Assembly: GCA_037103525.1 (NCBI GenBank)
Contig: JAZKLR010000247.1
Location: 1,426,001-1,490,000, forward strand
Length of the DNA: 64,000 nt
Source of the DNA: Ganaspis brasiliensis
Taxonomy: Eukaryota > Arthropoda > Insecta > Hymenoptera > Figitidae
Reading direction: 5' to 3'
Position 1 is the first letter of the stretch, and each line of letters starts with the position of its first letter. Both the position numbers and the translations under genes were made by a program. Positions 46,801 through 58,800 of the stretch are shown piece after piece. Under the pieces are notes generated by a model, which saw only the letters and a program-made list of their open reading frames with translations, did not search any database and had not been told where the DNA came from.

Positions 46801-49800
46801 TTTAAAATCGGAAAAAACACTTCGACTTCATTATGCCAATTGTAAAGCCTACAATGCAGATTTCGACGGCGACGAAATGAACGCTCATTTTCCACAAAAC
46901 GAGATCGCGAGAGCTGAAGCCAAATTCATCGGTTGGTATTTTTATTTTATTTTTTTATTTTTAATTTTATTTTATTTCTAATTATTTTTTTATCTTCAGT
47001 TGAGACCATTATTAAAATTAAAATATTAATTTTTAAATTTTGTTTTTAGCAAACACTTCCAATCAATATTTAGTTCCAAAAGATGGAACACCTTTGAGTG
47101 GATTAATTCAGGATCATGTAATTGCCGGTGTGCGTTTGACAATGAGAGGAAGATTTTTCGACAAGTGAGTAATAAAAAAAATTCCAAATTCTGAAAATTG
47201 GTATTTTTAGCTTTTTCTAAAACTATTTCGTTCTTTAAAATCAGTCTGCTTTTTTTAAATTTACAGGGTTGCCACAGGTCAGGGATTTCAGGGAATTCAG
47301 GGAAAAGTCAGGGATTTTCATAAAAAGTACTGGAAAAATGCAAAGAATCTCTAAAATGGGAAAAAAAATTAAATTTTGCTGAAATTTACTAAGTAGAGAA
47401 AATTACTAAACAAATTTTTGGAAGTCATTTAAACATTACTAAAAATAATTGATGTTTGCAATCTGAAAAATAATTATAATTCGCAATTTATATAATAATT
47501 TACAAGTTTCTTTCATTCATTGATTCATTCATACTATCCACACCTGGAATTTGTCACTAAATTTTTCTTCAAATTTTATATAATTCTTCACCTTTTTAAA
47601 ATTGTGCCAATTTATATACTTATAGCAATTCTAATTCCTTCAAACTTCAATTAATTTAAACTTCCATTGATTAAAAATCCAATGAATTACACGCTTCAAA
47701 AATAAAATAGTAAATTTGAAGGGATTTTAAAATTTCTTCCATTTTTAATAATTCTTTTTCTTATATGATTCCATTTAAAATTTACAAAATTTTCATCACT
47801 TTTCAATTATTTTCTTCAATCTTTAAAATATTGTCATTAGTATTTAAATTTATTATACCTTTTTCAATTATTTTCAACGAAATTCAATTATTTTCTTCAA
47901 ATTTCAATTATTTTTTAAAAATTTTCAATTAATTTCTTCAAATTTCAATTATTTTTAAAAATTTTCAATTATTTCCTTCAAATTTCAATTATTTTGTTTC
48001 GATTCTTCAATTTCTGTCTTCATTTTTTTATTTTTATTCAATTTTTCAATTACTTTTGCCAACTTTTTTTAAAAAAAAAAAAAATTATGTATATTTGGTT
48101 TCGATTCTTCAATTTCTGTCTTCATTTTTTTATTTTTATTCAATTTTTCAATTACTTTTGCCATTTTTTTTTGCCAATTTTTTTCAAAATAAAAATAATT
48201 TTTGTCATTTTACAATTATTTTCTTTATATTTTAATTATTTTTGAAATTTTTCAATTATTTTCTTCAAATTTCAATTATTTTCTTTCGATTCTTCAATTT
48301 CTGTCTTCATTTTTTTAATTTTATTCAATTTTTCAATTACTTTTGCCATTTTTTGGCCAATTTTTTTTCGAAATAAATTATTTTTGTCAATTTACATTTA
48401 TTTTCTTCATATTTTAATTATTTTTGAAATTTTTCAATTATTTTCTTAAAATTTCAATTATTTTTGAAAGTTTTCAATAAATTTGTTCATATTTCAATTA
48501 TTTTTGAAATTTTTCAATTATTTTCTATAAATTTTAATAATTTTTGAAATTTTTCAATTATTTTCTTCAAATTTCAACTATTTTGGAAATTTTTCAATTA
48601 TTTTCTTCAAATTTCAATTAATTTTTAATTTTTTCAATTATTTTCTTCAAATTTCAAATATTTTGTTTCAATTTTTCAATATGTGTCTTCATTTTGTTAT
48701 TTTTATTCAATTTTTCAATTAGTTTTGCCTTTTTTTTTGACAATTTTTTTTCAAAATAAATTATTTTTGTCATTTCACAATTATTTTTTTCTTATTTCAA
48801 TTATTTTTGCCATTTTCGAAGTTTTTTGTGATTTTGAATTCAATTTTTTCATATATCAATTAATCTCTTCAGTCTTTAAATTATTTTCTTCAAATTTAAA
48901 TAATTTTGATTCGATTTTTCAATTTGTGTCTTTATTTTTTTATTTTTATTCAATTTTTTAATTAGTTTTGCCATTTTACAATTATTTACTTCACATTTCA
49001 ATTATTTTTACCATTTTCGAAGCATTTACGTCAAATTTAAATGGCTTTTCTGAATCTCTATATTATTATCATGAATTTATTAATTTTTTACACCCTTTTC
49101 AATGTTTTTCTTAAAATTTCATTTATTTTCTTCAAACTTTAATTATTTTTCCCCCTAATTTTCGAATTTTCAATTATTTTCATTCTGTATCGTAATTTCC
49201 AAAATTGTTGTCTAAAATTTCAATTTATTGCTATTTAATACATATTTTGTGATTATTTAAAATTAATTTCTAAGATTTCCAATAATTTTATTTAAAATTT
49301 CAATTATTTTCTTTTATTTCACAGATATTTTGTTATTTTTTCAATTATTTTTGTCAAATTAACATTAAGATATTTAATTTTCTATTATTAATATATTTTA
49401 AAATTATTTTTCCAAACCTTTAATTATTTTCATTTTTTTTCAATTAATTTCTAATATTTTCAATTATTTTCCTCAATTTTTAATTATTCTCATTTCTTCA
49501 AATAATGTCTAATTACAATTTATAATAATAATTGACGCAAACACAAGTCCCAAAAATTAATAGCGCTCTAGCGCGCGTTGTATTATCTAGTTTTATAGTA
49601 AATGTACGAAAAATTAGTTTTAAGAACACAAAAAAGGTCAGGGAAAAAGAAAAAAATTGGTCTGGAAATCAGGGAAAGGTCAGGGAAAATTGTAATAATA
49701 ATATTTGTGGCAACTCTGATTTACATTCAGTAATTTAATTTTAATTTTACTCGCCTTTTAATACAAAAAATGACTGTTTTTTTTTTTTTTCGTTTTTCAG

Positions 49801-52800
49801 AGAAAATTATCAATTTTTGATTTATTCAGCGCTTTACGGAGTTGAGGGAGATTTGATTTTGCTGCCGCCGGCGATTTTAAAACCAAAGCAACTTTGGTCG
49901 GGAAAACAAGTTGTTTCGACTGTAATTATAAATTTAATTCCCAAGGGAAAAGCGGGGATTAATTTGACCGGAAGTGCTAAAATTGGAAGTAAGGAGTGGA
50001 CAGTTGTAGAGCCGAGAAAACCAAAATGCGGAATTCCCTTTAAAGATCCAAAAACAATGTCGGAGGCGGAGGTTATTATTCGCAGTGGCGAATTACTTTG
50101 TGGAGTTTTGGACAAAGCTCATTATGGAGCAACTGCCTATGGTCTCATTCATTGCGTTTTTGAGGTACTACAAAAATTTATAATTATTTTTCTCAAAAAA
50201 AGTCACCTAATTCGATTATTCTTGGAATTTCATTTTTTTGTTTATTCTATTCCCGTTTTTGTTTTTATTTATTTCATTATTTTTGTATCCAGGCTATTTT
50301 GAAATTTTTCCCTAATATCCCCTACTTTTCACAAAAAACTGGGAATTTGTAAAAAAAAAGGCTTTTAATCCCAAACTTGAATTTATTCAACGTTTTAAAT
50401 TACATTTATTTCAAAATTTGACACTTGAAAATAAATAATTAATTATTTTGAGATTTATTTTAACTTAAGGAGGTTTTCTCCGAGTCGTTTTTCACACCAA
50501 ATAAAAATATTATGCAAATTAATTTCACCGAATTTTAAAAGATCCAGTTGTACATTTTGCGGAAAAAATTAGGTTGAGCTCAAATTTGTTGTCAGATAAT
50601 AATAATTTTACATTTTATGTTTATTCTTTCAATATAGTTAAAATCTAAAATTTTTATCCAATTTTGACAAATAATAGCTCATGTTTTTCGTTGAAACATT
50701 TTCTAGAATTTTATTTGTTGGATTTTGTTAAATACTTTGTTGTTAAAAAAATACGTAAAGAATAAATTTTATTTGTTTATTAACTTTTGAACAAAATGTT
50801 TAACAAAACCGACAAATAAAATTATAGAGAATCTTTCAACGAGAAAAATGAGCTATTATTTGTCAGAATTGGATGAAAATGACACATTTTAACCAGATTT
50901 AAAAAAAAACATAGAATGTTCAACAATTATTATTTGACAAAAAATTTTAACTAAACCTATTTTTTTCTTGAAAATGTACAACTTGATGTTTCAAAATCTA
51001 ATGAAATTAATTTTAATAATTTTTATTTTATATTTTTTATCATTCATTCTGTTCACACCTAAAGTTTGTTACTAGATTTTTTTTTTCTTTAAAATTTTAA
51101 ATTATTTACCACTTTCGTAAAATTTTGTCAATTTTATAACTTATAACTATTTTAATTTCTTAAACTTCAATTAATTTGAAATTTCATTGATTAAAAATTT
51201 AATTAATCCAGGCTTCGAGAACAGTAAATTTAAAATTATTAAAAAATTTCTTCAATTTTTAACAATTTTTGTATTTGCTACAATTTTCAACTATTTTTAT
51301 TATTTTTCAAAAATTTTCTTCAATTTTTAATTATTTTTCAATTCTTACCCTAAATTTCCAATTCAATTTTCGCAAGTTTCAATTATTTTCTTTATTTTTT
51401 TCAAATTAAAACTTTTCCAGTTTTAATTATTTATAACAATATCAAATTAGTTTCATTATTTATTAATCAATCTTTAATTTCTTTCGTCATTTTTCGATTA
51501 TTTTCACAAAATAAGATTTTTGTTCTTCAAATTGTAATTTTTGTTCTTCAAATTATAGTTAATTTCTTCAAAATCAAATTATTCATATCAATATCAAAAT
51601 AAATAAATAAATAAATAAATAAATAAATTTCATTATTCTTCAATTAATTTCCAAGATTTTATAATATTTTTTTAAAATTTTAATAATTTTCTTTAATTTT
51701 CAATTATTATTGTTCTCATTTTGCAATTAATTTCTTAAATTTTTAATTATTTCTATCATTTTTCAATTAGTGTTTGTCGTTTTCAATTATTTTTTACTTA
51801 AATTTCTAATTTTTTTATTATTTATCTCAAATTTCCATTATTTTCTTCAATTTTCAATTATTTCTATCATTTTTCAATTACTTTTTATCATTTTCAACTA
51901 TTTTTTAATTAATTTTCTAATTTGTTTATTATTTATCTCAGTTCCAGTTATTTTTTCAATTTACAATATTATATGTTGGCATTTCTTCAATTATTTTTCT
52001 CAATTTTTAATAACTTTTTTAAATTTTAAATTATCATTGTTATCAATTGCAATCAATTTCTTCAGTTTTTAATTATTTTTACTATTCGTCAATTAAATTC
52101 CTAAATTTTCAATTATTTATATCATTTCTCAATTATTTTTTTCACGTTTTATTTTCTTTGATTTTTTAGCAATTATTTTCTCCATCTTTTAATTACATAT
52201 ATTAATTATTTGTCAATTAATTTCCTAAATTTTCATTCATTATTTCAAATCTAAGTTATTGTATCCACTTTTCAATGTTTTAACCATTCTTTAATTATTT
52301 TTCTCAAATTTCAATTACGTTCGTCAATTATTAGTTTTTTTTTCAATTTGCAATGATTTCCAAAAATTTTATATTATTTTGATTATTTGTTGATTTTTAT
52401 TTCACAAATATTCTGTATTTTTTCAATTATTTTTCTAAAATTTCAATAATTATCTTCAATTTAATTTTTATCATTTTTTCAATTATTTCACCCAATTTCA
52501 ATTTTGTTTTCTTTTTATCAAATGAATGAAAATAATTAAAAAATGTCAAAAATAATAAATTTTTAAAAATAATTGAAATTTGAGACAAATAATTGAAAAT
52601 ATTGGAATTAATTTACAAAATACCGAAAGTAATTGTAAATTTGGAAAAAAAATTGAAAAATTCTAAAGTTCTTTAATTAATTGAATTTTTAAATTAATAA
52701 TCAAAGGTTTAGTAAATCAGTTAAAAAATAATTTTAAACATTATAATTTGGAGAAAAAAATTGAAAACATAACGAAATCAATTTAAAAATGATGGAAACA

Positions 52801-55800
52801 ATTGAAAAATAATACAAATAACTGAAATTTGAGATAAATAAATTAAAAATGTAGAAAGTGTGTGAAAAACTTCTTTCCAAAACTAAAAATTGGAGAAAAT
52901 ATTTTTAAAATTATAGATATAATTCAAAATTTAAGAAAATAAGTAAAGTTTATGAAATATAAGTGATAATATTACAAAACATTTTTTAAAATTGAATAAA
53001 ATAACTGAAATTATTTTCTTCAATCTTTAAATTATTGTCAGGAATATTTAAATTTCAGCTACTCAAGTTTCAATTTACTTTTTCAATTTTTGTCTTCAAA
53101 TTTCAATTATTTTTGACATTATTTAAGTATTTTTGTCATAATTCAATTATTTTCTTCATGTTTCTATTATTTTTGCCATTTTAGAATTAACTTCTACAAA
53201 TTTCAATTATTATTTTCATTTTTTTAATGAAAATTGTTTTTTACATTAGTTTTCAATTATTTTCAAATTTTAATCATTTTCTTCATTCTTTTATTATTGT
53301 AATGGTAATGAATTTAAGTATTAATTTTTTTACACCTTTTTCAATTATTTTTTACAAATTTTAATTACTTTCAGCAAACTTCGATTATTTTCTTCATATT
53401 AAATTTTTTTTTGACATTCTTCTTTTTCACTTTAAAGTTTAATTATTTTCCTCAAATTTCTAATAGTTTTTTCAATTTTTCTCATTTGTATCCAATCAAT
53501 TTTTAAAAATTCCTCGTATTTTTTTTTTCAAATTACAATTTTTATTTTGTTTATTTCTCTTCTGCCCCCTAATTTAATTATTCTTAGAAATTCATGTTTT
53601 TAGTGTATTTATTCTATTCCCATTTTTCCTTTTATTTATTTATTTTTTTTTGTATCGTTCTTTGTTTCTTTTATTTCTTTTTAAATTATTTTATACCTTT
53701 ATCTTTAATTAAACAAATTTTTTTTTAGCTCTATCGTGGAAATTGCGCGACAAAAATGCTGAGCGCTTTTGGAAAACTTTTCCAGTGCTTCTTACTTCAC
53801 ATGGGTTTCACTCTGGGAGTTGAGGACATTATCGTGAAAGTCGACGCGGATAAAAAACGTCAGAAAATTAAGAAACAAGCCCGTGCGGTAAGTATTTTCT
53901 ATTAAAAAAAAATATCTCAGTTAAATTTTCATCTAAAAAGAAACGATAAAAAATAAATTTTTTTGCCCAATTTTCCAGATTGGAGACGGTGTTCTAAGGT
54001 CCGTGCTGGAAGTTCCGGAAGACACGCCAATGGACACAGTTCTTGAGAAAATCGAAGAAGAGAGTGCAAAAAATCCGAAATTCCGAGCTCTGGTGGACAG
54101 AAAGTACAAATCGGCGCTGGACGTTGTCACAAATGACATTAATAAAACGTGTCTGCCCGCGGGATTAATTCAAAAGTTCCCGGACAATAATCTTCAGCTG
54201 ATGGTGCAATCAGGCGCAAAAGGATCGACAGTCAACACTATGCAAATTTCCTGTCTTCTCGGACAAATTGAGCTGGAAGGAAAGCGTCCACCGCTGATGA
54301 TTAGCGGAAAAAGTTTGCCGTCTTTTCCACCGTTTGACTCGTCGCCAAGAGCCGGAGGATTTATCGATGGAAGATTCATGACTGGGATCGATCCTCCGGA
54401 ATTTTTCTTTCATTGTATGGCCGGAAGAGAGGGTTTGATCGACACGGCTGTTAAAACCAGTCGTTCCGGATATTTGCAGAGATGTCTCATTAAACATTTG
54501 GAAGGAGTTTCCGTTTATTATGACTCAACGGTGAGAGTTTTTTTTATATTTTTAATTTATTTTTCAATAATTATCAAAGCAAAAACAATATTTTACGAAT
54601 AAACCTAAACTCAGGGCTGTCAGTCAGTCAATTTTCTCACTTTTAATCACTGTTCTTAAAATTGCTCACTGTTATTCACTTAAAAAAAAAACTCTCTTTC
54701 ATTCTTTTTTTGGTAAAATAAATCAATTAGTTTCTTCATATTCCAATTACATCGGCAATTTTTTAATTAAATTCTCTTCAAAATTCAATTATTTTCTTCA
54801 AACTTCAATTAATTTTGCGATTTAGAATTTAATTTTTTCAATTCTCAATTAGTTTCTTCAGTCTTTAAATTATTGCGATGAATATTTAAATTTATAACAC
54901 AAGTTTCTATAAATTTTTATTTATTTTTGTCATTTTTCAATTATTTGAAATTTCAATAACTTTTGCCATTATTCAAATATTTTTGTCATTTTTCAATTCT
55001 TTTCTTAATATTTCCCTTATTTTTGCCATTTTAGAACTATTTTCTACAAATTTCAAGAATTTAATTCAATTTTTGTTATTGTCATGAATTTCTAAATTTC
55101 TTACACCAGTTTTCAATTATTTATATCACTTTTCAATTAGTTTTTTCACATTTCAATTATACCGTCAATTTTTCAATTATTTTATACAATTTTGCAATTA
55201 ATGTATTAATTTGTTTTATTTTTTACTCCTTTTTTTAATTATCATTCTGAATCTTTTAATTACTTTTTTTTTCAAATTTCACTTATTTTTATCATTTTTT
55301 AACTGATTTCTATAAATACATATTTCTTTTGCTATTTTTCAATTATTTTCTTCAAATTTCGATCACTTTCTTCATTATTTTCATTATTGCCCTGAATTTA
55401 TTAAAATTTTCCCGTCTTTAATTATTTTCCACAAAATTTAATTATTTTTTCAAACTCTAATTACTTTTTTAATATTAAAGTTTTATTTTGACATTTTTTA
55501 ATTATTCTTTTCAAATTTCAATTATTTTGTTTAATCTTCAATTAATTTCTGCAACTTTCAAATATTTTTCTCAATCTTCTAACATTTCTTTCAATTATGT
55601 ATGTCATTATTCAATTATGTTCTTCTAATTTTAATTATGTAGTCAATATTTCAATTATTGTTACCAAAATATTAATTTTTACACCAACCTCAAATAAGTT
55701 TTTTAAATTCAAATTTCAATTATTCCGTTTCAATTTTTCAATTATTCACTTTATTTGTTTATTTTTAATCTATTTTTAATTAGTTTTTATTCTACTATTT

Positions 55801-58800
55801 TTTTTAAATTTGTAATAATTTTGTCCCTTTTCAATTATTGTCTTTAAGTTTCAGTTATTCCGTTTCAATTTTTTAATTTTTAATCCATTTTTTTTTTAAT
55901 ATTTTACTTCTTTTTAAATTGCTTTTTTACAAATTCCAATTATTATTTTTTTTTTTTACTTTAATTGCTCTCTTCATATTTAATTTTTTTTTGCTAGTCT
56001 CAAATTATTTTTTTTCAAATTTTATTTATTTATGTCATTCTTTAATTATCTTCTTGTAATTTTAATTATTTTAATTAAGTTTCAATTATTCCGCTTCAAA
56101 GTTTTAATTTTTTTTCAAAATTTGAAAAATTTTTGTTATTTTTTAATTATTTTCTTCAAATTTCAATTACTTTTGTTATTATTCAAGTATTTTTGTCATT
56201 TTCCAATTATTATCTTCATATTTCTCTTATTTCTGGCATTTTTAAATTATTTTCTATAAAATTGAATTATTTTATTCAAATTTTAATAATTTTCTTCATT
56301 TTTTATGTTTTGTAATGAATTTTCTAATTTTTTTCACCTTTTTTAATTGTTTTCTGCAATTTTTAAGTATTTTCTTTAAACTTAAATTGCTCTCTTTATA
56401 TTTTTCTTTTTGCTATTCACAAATTATTTTTTTCAAAATTTTAATTATTTATGACATTCTTCAATTATTTTCTTGTAATTTTAATTATTTTCTTTAAATT
56501 TTCATTATTCCGATACAATTTTTAAATTTTTAATACATTTTTAAATGAATTTTTTTATTCTACTTTTTTTTCAATTATTTTCATCAAATTTTAAATACTC
56601 TTGTCATTAGTCAAGTATTTTTGTCATTTTCAATTATTATCTTCATTTTTCTCTTATTTCTGCCATTTTTTAAATATTTTCTAAAAAATTTAATTTATTT
56701 ATTCAAATTTAAATCATTTTCTTTATTTTTTATATTTTATGTAATGAATTTTCTAATTTTTTAAACCTTTTTTAATTGTTTTCTACAAATTCGAATAATT
56801 TTCTTTAAACTTTAATTGCTCGCTTCATATTTAAATTTTTTAGATAGTCTCAAATTATGTTTTTAAAATTTTAATTATTTACATCATGCTTTAATTGTCT
56901 TCTTTTAATTTCAATTATTTTCTTCAAATTTCAATTATTCCGTTTCAATTTTTTTAATTTTTAATCAATTTTTCAATTAGTTTGTTTATTCTATACTTTT
57001 TTTCAAATTTGAATAAATTTGGTTATTATCCAATTATTTTCTTCAGAAATTTATTTTATATTTTTTTTTTCAAATTTCAATAAATTTAAAAATTATCCAA
57101 TTATTTTCTTCAAAATTCAATTATTTTTGTCATTATTCAAGTACTTTTATCATTTTCCAATTATTATCTTCATACTTCTCTTCTTTCTGACATTTTTGAA
57201 TTATTTTCTACAAAATTTAATTATTTTATTCAAATTTTAATAATTTTCCTAATTTTTATACTTTATGTAATAAATTTTTAAATTTTTAAATTTTTTACAT
57301 CTTTTTAAATTGCTTTTGTACAAATTCCAATTATTTTTTTTTTTTTACTTTAATTGCTCTCTTCATATTTAATTTTTTTTTTGCTAGTCTCAAATTATTT
57401 TTTTTCAAATTTTATTTATTTATGTCATTTTTTAATTATCTTCTTGTAATTTTAATTATTGTCATTAAATTTCAATTATTCCGTTTCAAAGTTTTAATTT
57501 TTTTTCAAAATTTGAAAAATTTTTGTTATTTTTTAATTATTTTCTTCAAATTTCAATTACTTTTGTTATTATTCAAGAATTTTTCTTTTTATTCAAATTT
57601 TAATAATTTTCTTCATTTTTTATGTTTTGTAATGAATTTTCTAATTTTTTTTCACCTTTTTTAATTGTTTTCTACAATTTTTAAGTATTTTCTTGAAACT
57701 TAAATTGCTCTCTTTATATTTTTCTTTTTGCTATTCACAAATTTTTTCACAAATTTTTCAAAATTTTAATTATTTATGACATTCTTCAATTATTTTCTTG
57801 TAATTTTAATTATTTTCTTCAAATTTTCATTATTTCAATTTAATTTTTTAATTTAAAATCCCTTTTTTAATGAATTTTTTTATTCTACTTTTTTTTCAAT
57901 TATTTTCATCAAATTTTAAATACTCTTGTCATTAGTCAAGTATTTTTGTCATTTTCAATTATTATCTTCATTTTTCTCTTATTTCTGCCATTTTTTAAAT
58001 ATTTTCTAAAAAATTTAATTTTTTTATTCAAATGTTAATAATTTTCTTCATTTTTTATATTTTATGTAATGAATTTTCTAATTTTTTAAACCTTTTTTAA
58101 TTGTTTTCTACAAATTTGAATAATTTTCTTTAAACTTTAATTGCTCGCTTGATATTTAAATTTTTTTTTTTTGATAGTCTCAAATTATGTTTTTCAAAAT
58201 TTTAATTATTTATATCGTGCTTTAATTATATTCTTTTAATTGCAATTATTTTTTTTTAAATTTTAATTATTTCGTTTCAATTTTTAATCAATGTTTTAAT
58301 TAGTTTGTTTTGTCAAAATTTTTTTTTTTAAAATTGAATAAATTTGGTTATTATCCAATTATTTTCTTAAATATCCAATTATTTTTGTCATTATTCAAGT
58401 ACTTTTGTCATTTTCCAATTATTATCTTCATATTTCTCTTATTTCTGACATTTTTGAATTATTTTCTACAAAATTTAATTATTTTATTCAAATTTTAATA
58501 AATTTCTTCATTTTTTAAATTTTATGTAATAAATTTTTCAATTTTTTACATCTTTGTAAATTGCTTTTTTTACAAATTCCAATTATTTTTTTTTAACTTT
58601 AATTGCTCTCTTCATATTTAATTTTTTTTTGTTAGTCTCAAATTATTTTTTTTCAAATTTTAATTATTTATGTCATTCTTCAATTATCTTCTTGCAATTT
58701 CAATTATTTTCTTCAAATTTCAATTATTCCATTTCAAAGTTTCAATTTTTAATGATTTTTTTTTCAAATTTGAAAAAATGTCTTTATTTTTCAATTATTT

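Larger units (their letters stand above)
47264..49718. mobile_element. TIR-bounded element (CAGGGTTGCCAC ends) in POLR1A intron 6
   Basis: CAGGGTTGCCACAG at 47264-47277 faces TTGTGGCAACTCTG at 49705-49718 (12 of 14 paired). Subterminal TCAGGGA motifs are clustered at both ends in direct orientation (47278-47321 and 49636-49690). The interior is AT array from ~47770 to 49480. ATTTA on both flanks may be a short target duplication. No transposase is present. Its layout parallels the 1679-6899 element. Confidence 0.6.

Noticed and set aside
49532..49738. 68-codon + strand open frame
   Set aside because: It spans the hairpin-CTAG terminus and TIR subterminal repeats; no protein similarity is recognisable.
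54194..54497. Antisense open frames opposite POLR1A exon 9
   Set aside because: Shadows of a strongly conserved coding exon on the other strand.
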